In this document: positions 56,255 through 64,000 of the stretch, piece by piece
Layout of the letters: every line of letters starts with the position of its first letter
Position numbering within the stretch: the stretch's first letter is position 1
Source: Rhodoblastus acidophilus
GTDB taxonomy: Bacteria > Pseudomonadota > Alphaproteobacteria > Rhizobiales > Beijerinckiaceae
NCBI RefSeq assembly: GCF_025961575.1
Contig: NZ_JAOQNX010000010.1
Coordinates: 1 to 64,000, forward strand
Direction: 5' to 3'
DNA: 64,000 bases
Made by a program: the position numbers and the translations under genes
Notes under the pieces: generated by a model
Told to the model about the DNA's origin: nothing
Seen by the model: the letters and a program-made list of their open reading frames with translations, nothing else
Database searches by the model: none

Positions 56255-56365
56255 GGTCGGAAATTGCATAGACGTGTTGAGCGGAAGCCGGTGAAAACCC
56301 GGCGCGGTCGCGCCACTGTGATCGCTTGGGAGCCAAGCGAGAGTCAGACCCGCCCCCACGGCCAG
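56255..56365 (+). ncRNA. Second cobalamin riboswitch, upstream of cbtBA
   Basis: The sequence has GGAAGCCGGTGAAAACCCGGC and then GGTCGCGCCACTGTGATCGC with GAGTCAGACCCGCC, the core of a short-form cobalamin riboswitch. The outer boundaries are approximate. It lies just past the cobN stop and before cbtB, so cobalt import is set by cobalamin level separately from the upstream operon. Confidence 0.88.
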
Positions 56366-56408
56366 GCAAGCCTCTAACTGGACGCGAAATCCGAGGAGTT
56401 TTTTCATC

Positions 56409-56591
56409 ATGACCGCCACGACGCTGCCCGTCGCCCGTCCCGTCGCCATTCCCGTTCGCCAGATCCTCCCCTGGGCGGTTTTCGCCAGCGTGCTGCTGGT
56501 GCTCGGCGTCTATTTCGTCGGCGTGGAACAGGGCCTGGCGCATGAATTCGTGCACGACGCCCGCCATCTGCTCGGCTTCCCCTGCCACTGA
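56409..56591 (+). CDS. cbtB: Cobalt transporter subunit CbtB
   Basis: The 60-residue protein has one membrane helix (LPWAVFASVLLVLGVYFVGV) and a C-terminal His-rich end (AHEFVHDARHLLGFPCH), which is the CbtB signature and likely the metal-binding tail. It works with CbtA as a cobalt importer. A GAGGAG site precedes the ATG. It follows the riboswitch directly. Confidence 0.93.
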   Translation: MTATTLPVARPVAIPVRQILPWAVFASVLLVLGVYFVGVEQGLAHEFVHDARHLLGFPCH

Positions 56592-56679
56592 GCTTTTTCG
56601 CTCGACGCATCCGTTGACGCTGACGCTGGGATCCTCGCGATCCTGGCGTCGTCGTCGTTTGCCTTGACGGGGACTTTTG

Positions 56680-57465
56680 ATGACTGGGAAATTATTGATC
56701 GCCGGAATGCTCGCGGGACTGGTCGCCGCTCTGCTTTCCTTCAGCTTCCTCAAAGGGGTGGGCGGGCCCTATGTCGAACGCGCCATCGCCTTCGAGAGCG
56801 CCATGGACGAGGCCAAGGCCAAGGCGCGCGCCGATGAGGCCGCCGCCAAGGGCCAGCCGGCGCCCGTCGAACAGGCGGAGCCCGAACTCGTCAGCCGTCC
56901 CGTCCAGTCCGGCATCGGGCTGTTCACCGGCGTCGGCGTGTTCAGCGTCGCCTTCGGCGGCTTCTTCGCTTTGGCCTTCGCGCTGGCCTATGGCCGCCTC
57001 GGCGCGCTCGACGCCCGCGCCACCTCGGCCGTGCTCGCGGCTCTCGGTTTTGTCAGCGTCTATGTGACGCCGATGCTGAAATATCCGCCCAATCCGCCGG
57101 CCGTGGGTCTCTCCGAAACCATCGACCTGCGCACCAGCCTCTATTTCGCTTTGATGCTGATCTCGCTGGCGGCGATGATCGCCGCCGGTCTGCTGCGTCA
57201 GGCGCTCAGCGGGCGGCTTGGCGGATGGAACGCGACACTTGTCGCCGGCTTCGCCTATATTGCCGTGATGACCGGCGTGTGTCTGGCCCTGCCGGGGGTC
57301 AACGAGGTCCCTGAAGGGTTTCCGGCAGACCTGCTGTGGGCCTTCCGCCTGTCGTCGCTGGGAGGGCAGGCGATCCTGTGGGCGACGCTCGGGCTGGCGT
57401 TCGGCGTCTATGCCGAGCGCGTCGTCGGACGTGAACAGCCTGCTTTGCGCCCCTTCAGAGCCTGA
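56680..57465 (+). CDS. cbtA: Cobalt transporter subunit CbtA
   Basis: The 261-residue protein has about six membrane helices and the CbtA pattern: GKLLIAGMLAGLVAALLSFSF, VSVYVTPMLKYPPNPPAVGL, and PGVNEVPEGFPADLLWAFRL. It forms the membrane channel part of the cobalamin-regulated cobalt importer. The ATG at 56680 is preferred over a TTG one codon earlier. cbtB lies 88 bases upstream. Confidence 0.92.
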   Translation: MTGKLLIAGMLAGLVAALLSFSFLKGVGGPYVERAIAFESAMDEAKAKARADEAAAKGQPAPVEQAEPELVSRPVQSGIGLFTGVGVFSVAFGGFFALAFALAYGRLGALDARATSAVLAALGFVSVYVTPMLKYPPNPPAVGLSETIDLRTSLYFALMLISLAAMIAAGLLRQALSGRLGGWNATLVAGFAYIAVMTGVCLALPGVNEVPEGFPADLLWAFRLSSLGGQAILWATLGLAFGVYAERVVGREQPALRPFRA

Positions 57466-57468
57466 GGT

Positions 57469-58032
57469 TTGAACCTGCGGCTTCACCTGCTGTGCGCCGC
57501 GTCGACGCCGTCGACGCGGTCCCTCGGATTTCCGGCGGACGAGGGGTTGGACGCTTTTGGGCTCGAAAGCCTGTCGCTGTTTTCCGGTTTGCCGGCGGCG
57601 GATCGCGTGCTCCGCAGCCCCGCTTTGTCCGCCTTGCAGACGGCGGAGGGGCTTGGCTTGCGCGCGGAGGTCGAGCCTTTTTTGCGCGATTGCGATTTCG
57701 GCCTTTGGGCTGGGCGGTCGCTCGAGGAGGTCGCGGCGCGGGAGCCGGATGGTGTCGCGCAATGGCTGCGCGATGCCGATGCGGCGCCGCATGGCGGCGA
57801 ATCCTTTGCCGACGTGCTCAAGCGCGTCGGGGCGTGGATGGACGGTTTGGCGCAATCGGCGCTGGCGATCACCCATCCCACAATTTTGCGCGCCGCCATC
57901 GTTCGAGCGCTGGGCGCGGGCGCGTCGGCCATGGCGCATGTCGATGTTGCGCCCTTGACGCTCGCGCGGTTGTCTCGCGCCGGCGGGCGCTGGACTTTTA
58001 AGGCGCTGATTCCCGTTCGGGACGCGCGATGA
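57469..58032 (+). CDS. Histidine-phosphatase-fold protein lacking catalytic residues
   Basis: The 187-residue protein has the overall histidine phosphatase pattern, but the RHG-type block reads LRLHLLCAASTPST, so both the Arg and the catalytic His are lost. The later SP-x-x-RA-x-QTA reads SPALSALQTA (Arg lost) and DFG-x-WEG reads DFGLWAGR (Glu lost). THPTILRAAIVRAL keeps the second His. It starts with a TTG 3 bases after cbtA. Relatives in this gene neighbourhood are commonly annotated as CobC-like alpha-ribazole phosphatase, but this one looks like a pseudo-enzyme, perhaps a binding or regulatory protein for cobalt uptake. Confidence 0.75.
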   Translation: MNLRLHLLCAASTPSTRSLGFPADEGLDAFGLESLSLFSGLPAADRVLRSPALSALQTAEGLGLRAEVEPFLRDCDFGLWAGRSLEEVAAREPDGVAQWLRDADAAPHGGESFADVLKRVGAWMDGLAQSALAITHPTILRAAIVRALGAGASAMAHVDVAPLTLARLSRAGGRWTFKALIPVRDAR

Positions 58033-58649
58033 TCCGGCTTCTCTCCGGCCTCTTGCTGGTTTGCGCCGCGCTTGCGCCGGTGCGGGCGCATCATGTGCGC
58101 CCGCAGTCCGGTGGGCCCGTCGGGGTCGAAATCCCTGCGGTTTCGCATGGCGCGACGCCGATCCTCGCCCGCTATCTCCCGGATATTCAAAAACTGGCGG
58201 AGCGGCGCGCGACAACCGATCCGACGCTGCGCCGGCTGCAAAATTTTGTCAGCCTGCAATATTTCGCCTGCGGGCGCGGCCTCGCGCCGGGCAGCCTGAC
58301 CGACGAGGACAGCCCGTTCAACGAATGCGCCCACGCCTATGTCGCCGGCGCGCGGGCGCTGCTCGATCATCTGGCGGCCCTGCCGAGCGGGCAGGACGCC
58401 CAGGCGCTGCAGGCGCGGATCGCCGAGGACATCGCGCGCGATCCCGGCGCCGGCGCCGTCTGCTCGAACAGCGCTGAGACTTTTGACAGCGGCGTCGTGG
58501 TCTGGCCAGACTGGTCGCTGGCGCTGACCCATCGCCCGACTTTGCTGACCTTTTCCGGCTTCTTGCTGTTTTTGCTCGGGGCAGGCGGGCTGCTGGCGGG
58601 CCTTCGCCCTCGAATTTTCAAGACAAGAACGCCTGTGGAGGGACCATGA
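58029..58649 (+). CDS. Uncharacterised membrane-anchored periplasmic protein of the cobalt operon
   Basis: The 206-residue protein has a signal peptide (LLSGLLLVCAALAPVRA), a His-starting mature end (HHVRPQSGG), a periplasmic domain with two or three cysteines (FACGRGL, FNECAHAY, VCSNSAET), and a C-terminal membrane helix (LTFSGFLLFLLGAGGLLAGL). I do not recognise a family. It overlaps the genes before and after by 4 bases each, so it is a true operon member. The HH at the mature N-terminus could bind cobalt. Confidence 0.7.
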   Translation: MIRLLSGLLLVCAALAPVRAHHVRPQSGGPVGVEIPAVSHGATPILARYLPDIQKLAERRATTDPTLRRLQNFVSLQYFACGRGLAPGSLTDEDSPFNECAHAYVAGARALLDHLAALPSGQDAQALQARIAEDIARDPGAGAVCSNSAETFDSGVVVWPDWSLALTHRPTLLTFSGFLLFLLGAGGLLAGLRPRIFKTRTPVEGP

Positions 58650-59242
58650 ACGACGCCGCGCGCCATCAGGCGAAAATGGCCAAGCGCAAGCAAGTGCAGG
58701 ACGCCGAGATCGCCAGCAAGACCATCGAAAAAGGCCTGCTCGTGGTCACCACCGGTCCCGGCAAGGGCAAGAGCACCGCCGCCTTCGGCCTGGTGTTGCG
58801 CGCTCTCGGCCATAATTGGCGGATCGGCGTGGTGCAATTCGTCAAGGGCCGCGACACCGGAGAGCGCCGCGCCCTGGAGCGGTTCTCCGATCTCGTGACC
58901 TGGCACACGATGGGCGAGGGGTTTACTTGGGTGACGCAGGACCGCGACCGCGACATCGCCGCCGCCGCCCGCGCCTGGGACAAGGCGCGCGAGCTCATGG
59001 CCGATCCCGAGATCAAGATGGTGGTGCTGGACGAACTCAACATCGCCCTGCGCTATGACTATTTGCCGCTCGAGCAGATTGTCGCGGAGCTTTCGGCGCG
59101 GCGGCCCGATCTGCATGTGGTCGTGACCGGGCGCAATGCGAAAAAGGAGCTGATCGAGGCCGCCGATCTGGTGACGGAAATGGGGCTCGTCAAACACCAT
59201 TTCGCCGCCGGGGTGAAGGGTCAGGCCGGGATCGAATTTTAA
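58646..59242 (+). CDS. cobO: Corrinoid adenosyltransferase CobO/BtuR
   Basis: The 198-residue enzyme has the P-loop TTGPGKGKSTAAFGLVLRAL and the family blocks GVVQFVKGRDTGERRALERF, FTWVTQDRDRDIAAAARAWD and VVLDELNIALRYDYL. It adenosylates Co(I) corrinoids to make the adenosyl form. It completes the cobalt uptake-cobalamin operon and overlaps the preceding gene by ATGA. Full length and intact. Confidence 0.95.
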   Translation: MNDAARHQAKMAKRKQVQDAEIASKTIEKGLLVVTTGPGKGKSTAAFGLVLRALGHNWRIGVVQFVKGRDTGERRALERFSDLVTWHTMGEGFTWVTQDRDRDIAAAARAWDKARELMADPEIKMVVLDELNIALRYDYLPLEQIVAELSARRPDLHVVVTGRNAKKELIEAADLVTEMGLVKHHFAAGVKGQAGIEF

Positions 59243-59265
59243 GGCTGGAATTCTGAGCCCGCCGG

Positions 59266-59700
59266 TCAGCACATGGCTTTGCGCAGCCGGGCGCGCAGAA
59301 AAATCAGCGCGATTTCGGCGCCGAGCTGGCCCTGGCTGGCGATCAGGGTGAGCGGCGTCTTTTCGTTGAACGGCGCCTGCGGGTTTGTGGCGCGCAGCCA
59401 GGCGAGCGCCGCGGAGTCGCCGCCGCAGAGGTCGCGGGCGGCGCCCAGGAGTTCCAGCGCCAGGATCAGCCGCGAGGGATCGCGCGCGCCGCCGAGCAGC
59501 ACGGCGCGCTCGGCTGCGGTCACGCCGACGGCCTCGGCGAGGTCGTCGAAGGCGCCGACGAGGGCGGCGTTCTCGCGGCGGATCGTCTCGGGCGAAACGT
59601 TGGCGGCTGGCCTGCGGGCCGCGCGCGCGTCGCGCCCGAAGGCGCGGCGGCCGATGGGCCTGTCCTGTGGACCAAATTCCAAGCCAAACGCCAGCGCCAT
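59266..59700 (-). CDS. Orphan Xre/MbcA/ParS-type antitoxin-like protein (DUF2384)
   Basis: The 144-residue protein has a helical middle and the C-terminal toxin-binding pattern of the MbcA/ParS/Xre group: LALELLGAARDLCGGDSAAL, AWLRATNPQAPFNEKTPLTL. In RES-Xre systems a RES-domain NAD-degrading toxin gene follows, but here cobO lies convergently downstream. No RES gene is adjacent. It may be an orphan or have a different role. Confidence 0.75.
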   Translation of the reverse strand: MALAFGLEFGPQDRPIGRRAFGRDARAARRPAANVSPETIRRENAALVGAFDDLAEAVGVTAAERAVLLGGARDPSRLILALELLGAARDLCGGDSAALAWLRATNPQAPFNEKTPLTLIASQGQLGAEIALIFLRARLRKAMC

Positions 59701-59864
59701 CTGCTCTCTCCGTCCGCTCTTGATGGACTAGAACAAAACAAGAACATTTTGACCGCGCTGTCAAGCCCCTCCTTGAGGCCACTCGGAAAAAAAGGCGACG
59801 CTGCGTCATCCTACTGTGATCTTGGCGACATATGCGCTGACGCTTAGTCCCCAGGAGGAGCATC

Positions 59865-61472
59865 ATGACAGTTGCGTCATCGATCCCGGCCGAACCCAAT
59901 GTCGCCAGGCCAAATCTCGACAATCCCGCGCAGCCCAAGACGATCTGGGCGCTGATCGCCATCGGCGTCGGCGGCCTGCTGTTCGCCGCCTGGTCGATCT
60001 ATGACGACCTCGGCCCCAACGCCGCCGTGGTGAAGATCTGGCCGTTCCTGATGCTCGGCGTCGCCCTGGTGATCGCGCTGGGCTTCGAATTCGTCAACGG
60101 TTTCCACGACACCGCCAATGCGGTGGCGACGGTCATCTACACCCACTCGCTGAAGGCGCCGGTCGCCGTCGCCTGGTCCGGCCTGTGGAACTTTTTGGGG
60201 GTGCTGACCTCCTCCGGCGCCGTCGCCTTCGGCATCATTTCGCTGCTGCCGGTGGAGCTGATCCTGCAGGTCGGCTCCGACGCGGGCTTTTCCATGGTGT
60301 TCGCGCTGCTGATCGCGGCGATCATCTGGAATCTGGGGACCTGGTGGTTCGGCCTGCCCGCCTCCTCCTCGCACACGCTGATCGGCTCGATCATCGGCGT
60401 CGGCGTCGCCAATGCGCTGCTGCGCGGTCGTGACGGCACGTCGGGCGTCGACTGGGGCAAGGCCACCGAAATCGGCTATGCGCTGCTGCTGTCGCCGCTG
60501 GTCGGCTTTTTGTGCGCCTTCGGCCTGCTGATGCTGATGAAATTCCTGGTGCGCAAGAAGGAGCTTTACGAGGCGCCCAAGGGCGACGCCAAGCCGCCGC
60601 TGTGGATCCGCGGTCTGCTGATCTTCACCTGCACCGGCGTGTCCTTCGCGCACGGATCGAACGACGGCCAGAAGGGCATGGGCCTGATCATGCTGATCCT
60701 GATCGGCACCGTGCCCACCTCCTACGCGCTGAACAAGTCGCTGCCGGCGAGCCATATCGCTCAATTCGCCCAGGCCTCCGCCGAGGCGTCGCGGGTGGTG
60801 GACGCCAAGGCCTCCGGCTACGCGATCATCGGCGATCCCCGCCCGGCGGTGACCGCCTATATTTCGCAGCACCAGATCACCGAGGGCACCTATCCCTCGC
60901 TGTCGGTGCTGATCAGGGATATTTCCAAACAGGTCGAGGGCTATGGTTCGATCGCCAAGGCGCCGTTCGAGCAGGTCGGCAACATTCGAAACGACATGTA
61001 TCTGACCTCCGAGGCGATCCGCTTCCTGATGAAGGACAAGGCCGCGGAGCTTTCCCCCGCCGAGAGCGCCACGCTGAAGGCCTATAAGGGCTCGATCGAC
61101 CAGGCGACCAAATTCATCCCGACCTGGGTGAAGATCGTCGTCGCCATCGCGCTCGGCCTCGGCACGATGGTGGGGTGGAAGCGCATCGTCGTCACCGTCG
61201 GCGAGAAGATTGGCAAGAGCCATCTCACTTATGCGCAGGGCGCCTCGGCCGAAATGGTCGCCATGGGCACGATCGGCGCCGCCGACGCCTTCGGCCTGCC
61301 GGTCTCGACCACGCATGTGTTGTCCTCGGGCGTGGCCGGAACCATGGCCGCCAATGGCTCCGGCCTGCAAATGGCGACCATCCGCAATCTCGCCATGGCC
61401 TGGGTCCTGACCCTGCCGGTGGCGATGCTGCTGTCGGGCTCGCTCTACTGGCTGTTCCGCTCGATCTTTTGA
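59865..61472 (+). CDS. PiT-family inorganic phosphate transporter
   Basis: The 535-residue protein has about ten membrane helices and the two PiT signature repeats: GFEFVNGFHDTANAVATVIY and GVSFAHGSNDGQKGMGLIML. Inner repeats are WWFGLPASSSHTLIGSIIGV and AFGLPVSTTHVLSSGVAG. It imports phosphate, or a metal-phosphate complex, with protons. GGAGGAG before the ATG fixes the start. A hydrophilic loop of about 150 residues (about 290-420) is within the normal range for longer members. Confidence 0.93.
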   Translation: MTVASSIPAEPNVARPNLDNPAQPKTIWALIAIGVGGLLFAAWSIYDDLGPNAAVVKIWPFLMLGVALVIALGFEFVNGFHDTANAVATVIYTHSLKAPVAVAWSGLWNFLGVLTSSGAVAFGIISLLPVELILQVGSDAGFSMVFALLIAAIIWNLGTWWFGLPASSSHTLIGSIIGVGVANALLRGRDGTSGVDWGKATEIGYALLLSPLVGFLCAFGLLMLMKFLVRKKELYEAPKGDAKPPLWIRGLLIFTCTGVSFAHGSNDGQKGMGLIMLILIGTVPTSYALNKSLPASHIAQFAQASAEASRVVDAKASGYAIIGDPRPAVTAYISQHQITEGTYPSLSVLIRDISKQVEGYGSIAKAPFEQVGNIRNDMYLTSEAIRFLMKDKAAELSPAESATLKAYKGSIDQATKFIPTWVKIVVAIALGLGTMVGWKRIVVTVGEKIGKSHLTYAQGASAEMVAMGTIGAADAFGLPVSTTHVLSSGVAGTMAANGSGLQMATIRNLAMAWVLTLPVAMLLSGSLYWLFRSIF

Positions 61473-61495
61473 CGGCGATGCGCCGTTGAAGGAAG

Positions 61496-61525
61496 GCCGC
61501 CGCGACCGGGTCGCGGCGGCTTTTT
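61496..61525 (+). terminator. Rho-independent terminator of the phosphate transporter gene
   Basis: A perfect 12-bp stem (GCCGCCGCGACC / GGTCGCGGCGGC, no gap beyond a CG-rich turn) is followed by TTTTT, 23 bases after the stop codon. Confidence 0.9.
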
Positions 61526-61538
61526 GTGCTGCTGTGCG

Positions 61539-61718
61539 CTAATCGTCGCGCGGCGTTTTTGAGCGCGGCGCGGGCTGCTGGGGCGTGGCGGCGCGGAGCG
61601 ACGCATCGTGCTGAACGGGCTCGGACTCCTCCTCGCCCAGCCAGACGGCGTCGTGGATTTCGGCCGCCAACACATCATCCTCGACCTTGAGGGCGACGGG
61701 GTCTCGGTCAATTCTCAT
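61539..61718 (-). CDS. Small acidic protein, unknown
   Basis: The 59-residue product begins MRIDRDPVALKVEDDVLAAE and ends in a Pro/Arg-rich tail. A GGAGG site seven bases before the ATG at 61718 supports translation. No family is recognised. It is convergent with the phosphate transporter gene. Confidence 0.55.
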   Translation of the reverse strand: MRIDRDPVALKVEDDVLAAEIHDAVWLGEEESEPVQHDASLRAATPQQPAPRSKTPRDD

Positions 61719-61856
61719 GGGTGAACCTCCACAGTCCCATGGAACCAAAACCGCTCAGCTTTCGTCTTGTTCCCTGTCCGGAAAAAAACGTTGCAGGTGA
61801 CGCGGCCGTCGATCGGATGTTGGGGCGCGTCATTCGCCCATCAATTGGAGAACGCC

Positions 61857-62279
61857 ATGAACAGACTTGCGTGGTTAGCCCTGGTTTTCGCCTTGCCGGC
61901 CTCGGCTTTGCGCGCCGAGCCCTATTGGCCCGAGAAGGCGAGGGTCTATTTCATCACGCCGGCCAATGGGGCGGTGGTCAATGGCAAGGTGGAGGTGAAA
62001 TTCGGTCTGTCCGGCGTCGGCGTCGCGCCTGCGGGGACCGACAAGGCCGGCGTCGGCCACCATCATGTGCTGATCGATGCGGAGACGCCGAAGGGGGACG
62101 AACTCAACCAGCCGCTGCCGGCCAACGCCCACGTCAAACATTTTGGCGGCGGCCAGACCGAGACTGTGCTCGACCTGCCGCCCGGCCGGCACAAGCTGCA
62201 ACTGATCCTCGCCGACGGCAATCACATTCCCCATGATCCGCCGCTTGTGTCCGAGATCATCGAGATCGAGGTGAAGTGA
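61857..62279 (+). CDS. DUF4399 periplasmic protein
   Basis: The 140-residue precursor has a signal peptide (LAWLALVFALPASALRA). A DUF4399 domain follows with VYFITPANGAVVNGKVEVKF, AGVGHHHVLIDAETP and HVKHFGGGQTETVLDLPPG. It is a small beta-sandwich protein, perhaps metal- or rod-shape associated, of unknown role. The start at 61857 was chosen for the signal peptide. The frame opens 30 codons upstream without family similarity. Confidence 0.85.
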   Translation: MNRLAWLALVFALPASALRAEPYWPEKARVYFITPANGAVVNGKVEVKFGLSGVGVAPAGTDKAGVGHHHVLIDAETPKGDELNQPLPANAHVKHFGGGQTETVLDLPPGRHKLQLILADGNHIPHDPPLVSEIIEIEVK

Positions 62280-62351
62280 GCGCGCGGCGGCGGCGGCGGG
62301 CCAGGCGCCGCTCCCGCGATAAATTTAGGGCCATTGAAACAACCGACGGAA

Positions 62352-62404
62352 CCCCTCATCCGGCGCGCTTGCGCGCGCCACCTTCTCCCGCAAGGGGAGA
62401 AGGG
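62352..62404. repeat. RIME-like intergenic palindromic element
   Basis: CCCCTCATCCGGCGCGCTTG, the inner GCGCGCGCCACC and CTTCTCCCGCAAGGGGAGAA form two adjacent hairpins in 53 bases. This layout is that of the rhizobial intergenic mosaic elements. It sits between convergent genes. Confidence 0.8.
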
Positions 62405-62438
62405 GTCGCCCCAGGCGCGCGACAATTCCAGGCGCGCC

Positions 62439-63614
62439 TTAGTCGATCTGCGCCAGGGCTTGGGCGAGATCGGCGATCAGATCGACGGCCTCCTCGATGC
62501 CGACGGACAGCCGCACCAGCGAGTCGCTGATTCCCGATTCCGCGCGCCGCTCCGGCGGAATGGTGGCGTGGGTCATCAGCGCCGGATGTTCGATCAGGCT
62601 TTCGACGCCGCCCAGGCTCTCGGCCAGGGTGAACACCCGGCAGGATTCGAGGAAGCGGCGGGCGCCCGCAAGATCGGTGACGAGATCGACCGAGATCATG
62701 CCGCCGCCGCCGCGCATCTGCCGCTCCGCCAGCTTGTGCTGGGGGTGCGAGGGCAGGCCGGGATAGATCACGCGCCGCACTTTTGGGTGGCTTTCCAGCC
62801 AGGAGGCGACGGCGAAGGCGTTTTCGCAATGCCGGCGCATGCGCACGTCGAGTGTCTTCACGCCGCGCAGCGTCAAAAAGGCGTCGAACGGCCCGGCGAT
62901 GGCGCCGACCGCGTTTTGCACAAAACCGATGCGTTCGGCGAGATCGGCGTTGTGGCCGACAATGGCCGCGCCGCCGATCACGTCGGAATGGCCGTTGAGA
63001 TATTTGGTCGTGGAATGGACCACGACGTCAAACCCGAGCTCCAGCGGCCTTTGCGCCCAGGGGGTGGCGAACGTGTTGTCGGCGACGGCGATGATCCCGT
63101 TTTCGCGGGCGATGTCCGCGAGCGCGGCGAGGTCGACCAGGCGCAGCAGCGGGTTGGTCGGGGTTTCCGCCAGCACCATGCGGGTTTCAGGCCGCAGCGC
63201 CGTGCGTAAATTTTCGGGATGGGTCAGATCGACATAGCTGATGGTCAGGCCGGCGCTGCGCGCGCGCACGCGCTCCAGCAGGCGATAGGTGCCGCCATAG
63301 AGGTCGTCGCCGGCGATCAGATGGTCGCCGGGCTGCAACAGCTCCAGCACCGCGGCGATGGCGGCCAGTCCCGAGGCGAAGGCGAAGCCTTTGGAGCCGC
63401 CTTCGAGATCGGCGAGGCAGCGCTCCAGCGCCCAGCGGGTGGGATTGTGCGAGCGGCCGTAATCCAGCCCCTTGTGCACGCCCGGGCTTTCCTGGGCGAA
63501 GGTGGAATTGGCGTAGATCGGCGGCATGATCGCGCCGGTGGACGGGTCGGGCGCCTGTCCCGCATGGATCACGCGCGTGCCGAAGCCGGCCTTGATTTTC
63601 GAGGATGCGTTCAT
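62439..63614 (-). CDS. Trans-sulfuration PLP enzyme (cystathionine gamma-synthase/lyase type)
   Basis: The 391-residue enzyme has the Cys/Met-metabolism fold type I pattern. Blocks include GFGTRVIHAGQAPDPSTGAI, SGLAAIAAVLELLQPGDHLI, VVHSTTKYLNGHSDVIGGAA with the PLP Lys, and the C-terminal MTHATIPPERRAESGI. Next to a CBS-domain protein, probably cystathionine beta-synthase, the reverse trans-sulfuration direction (cystathionine gamma-lyase) is more likely. Synthase activity cannot be excluded. The upstream gene ends 3 bases before it, so both form one transcript. Confidence 0.9.
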   Translation of the reverse strand: MNASSKIKAGFGTRVIHAGQAPDPSTGAIMPPIYANSTFAQESPGVHKGLDYGRSHNPTRWALERCLADLEGGSKGFAFASGLAAIAAVLELLQPGDHLIAGDDLYGGTYRLLERVRARSAGLTISYVDLTHPENLRTALRPETRMVLAETPTNPLLRLVDLAALADIARENGIIAVADNTFATPWAQRPLELGFDVVVHSTTKYLNGHSDVIGGAAIVGHNADLAERIGFVQNAVGAIAGPFDAFLTLRGVKTLDVRMRRHCENAFAVASWLESHPKVRRVIYPGLPSHPQHKLAERQMRGGGGMISVDLVTDLAGARRFLESCRVFTLAESLGGVESLIEHPALMTHATIPPERRAESGISDSLVRLSVGIEEAVDLIADLAQALAQID

Positions 63615-63616
63615 GG

Positions 63617-64000
63617 TCAGGCCGCCTTCCGGCGCAGATGGTTGAGCAGGTCGAAGCGGGTGATCAGGCCGAAGAACACGTCGCCCTCCGCGATAATGGC
63701 GACATAGCCGCGGTCGAGAACGTTCTGCAAAACGTCGATGTCGGCGTCGGGCGGCAGGATTTCCAGATCGGTTGTCATGGCCTCGGCGGCGGCTTTGGAA
63801 AAGTTTGCGGGATTGGCGCGCACGCGGGCGAGAATGTCGGATTCGTCGAGCAGGCCGACGATGCGGCCGCCGTCGATCACCGGCAATTGCGACACCTCGG
63901 CATAGCGCATGCGCACGAAGGCGGTTTGCAGCGGATCGGAGGGGGTGACGCTGATCACGCCGCCCTCGTCGAACCGCCGCGCCACGAGGTCGCGCAGGTC
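63617..64000 (-). CDS. C-terminal CBS-domain pair, probably cystathionine beta-synthase (partial)
   Basis: About 128 residues are visible and the frame continues beyond the window end (DLRDLVARRFDEGG at the border). Two CBS motifs are seen: PLQTAFVRMRYAEVSQLPVI with GGRIVGLLDESDIL, and MTTDLEILPPDADIDVLQNV with VFFGLITRFDLLNHL. The tail matches the regulatory end of bacterial cystathionine beta-synthase. The catalytic PLP domain is outside the window, so this rests on context with the trans-sulfuration gene 3 bases downstream. Confidence 0.75.
   Translation of the reverse strand, partial: DLRDLVARRFDEGGVISVTPSDPLQTAFVRMRYAEVSQLPVIDGGRIVGLLDESDILARVRANPANFSKAAAEAMTTDLEILPPDADIDVLQNVLDRGYVAIIAEGDVFFGLITRFDLLNHLRRKAA

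Overview
The window is high-GC alphaproteobacterial DNA, most likely from the Hyphomicrobiales (Rhizobiales). Pointers are an Fe-only nitrogenase cluster with a DraT, a GcrA-type C-terminal domain, an aerobic-type CobN, and two kinds of short palindromic intergenic repeat that resemble the RPE and RIME elements of rhizobia. No rRNA, tRNA or CRISPR array was seen. The genus cannot be fixed from this sequence.

Bases 1-7400 are a decayed mobile or phage-derived region. It holds the 3' end of an IS630-type transposase with a 1-base frameshift, a GcrA-C-like small protein behind a perfect 12-bp dyad, small membrane proteins, a CoiA-like nuclease, a Mu-like phage protein, an integrase-N-like ORF and a topoisomerase III gene broken at its 5' end and probably at its 3' end. 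The topB remnant joins abruptly at about 7400 to a truncated cytochrome oxidase subunit I gene.

Bases 7400-18840 (mostly minus strand) concern periplasmic oxidation, copper and thiols. A tightly overlapping operon encodes a CtaG-like assembly factor, a PQQ alcohol dehydrogenase with the lanthanide-type Asp-x-Asp signature, a c-type cytochrome, a caa3-type oxidase subunit II and the broken subunit I. A copper-delivery operon (DUF2946, PCuAC, SCO1), two metallo-beta-lactamase-fold proteins, DsbA-like proteins and thioredoxin 2 follow. Between them lie stacked fragments of three unrelated genes and a gutted methyltransferase.

Bases 18900-34650 carry pyruvate kinase, a gutted hotdog thioesterase, a YdhR-type protein, a frameshifted ferric-reductase-like flavoprotein followed by a cytochrome b5, one flagellin, two unknowns, a giant surface protein of about 1,900 residues built from ten units of about 165 residues, and an HlyD/FUSC efflux pair.

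Bases 34750-46260 are the centrepiece: a Mo-independent nitrogen-fixation island. On the minus strand run anfA, anfH, anfD, anfG, anfK, anfO and a gamma-glutamylcyclotransferase-like gene. On the plus strand are a NifU C-terminal scaffold gene, draT, an FNR-type regulator behind a perfect FNR box, and an uncharacterised 82-residue protein. Four sigma-54 promoters can be read (anfH, anfA, the NifU-like gene and the 82-residue ORF), with shared GTAAAT-type elements upstream that are good candidates for AnfA sites. No nifB, nifV or other cofactor gene lies in the window, so the system must draw on factors encoded elsewhere.

Bases 46500-51130 hold a DUF2231 membrane protein, a PQQ sugar-dehydrogenase-like lipoprotein and an unusual calpain-family protease mounted on an approximately 500-residue repeat scaffold. 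Bases 51180-59240 are a cobalt/cobalamin locus with two cobalamin riboswitches: DUF1636-cobW-cobN, then cbtB-cbtA, a histidine-phosphatase-fold protein without catalytic residues, an unknown and cobO. The window ends with an orphan Xre/MbcA/ParS-type antitoxin, a PiT phosphate transporter, a DUF4399 protein, a trans-sulfuration PLP enzyme and the end of a CBS-domain protein, probably cystathionine beta-synthase.
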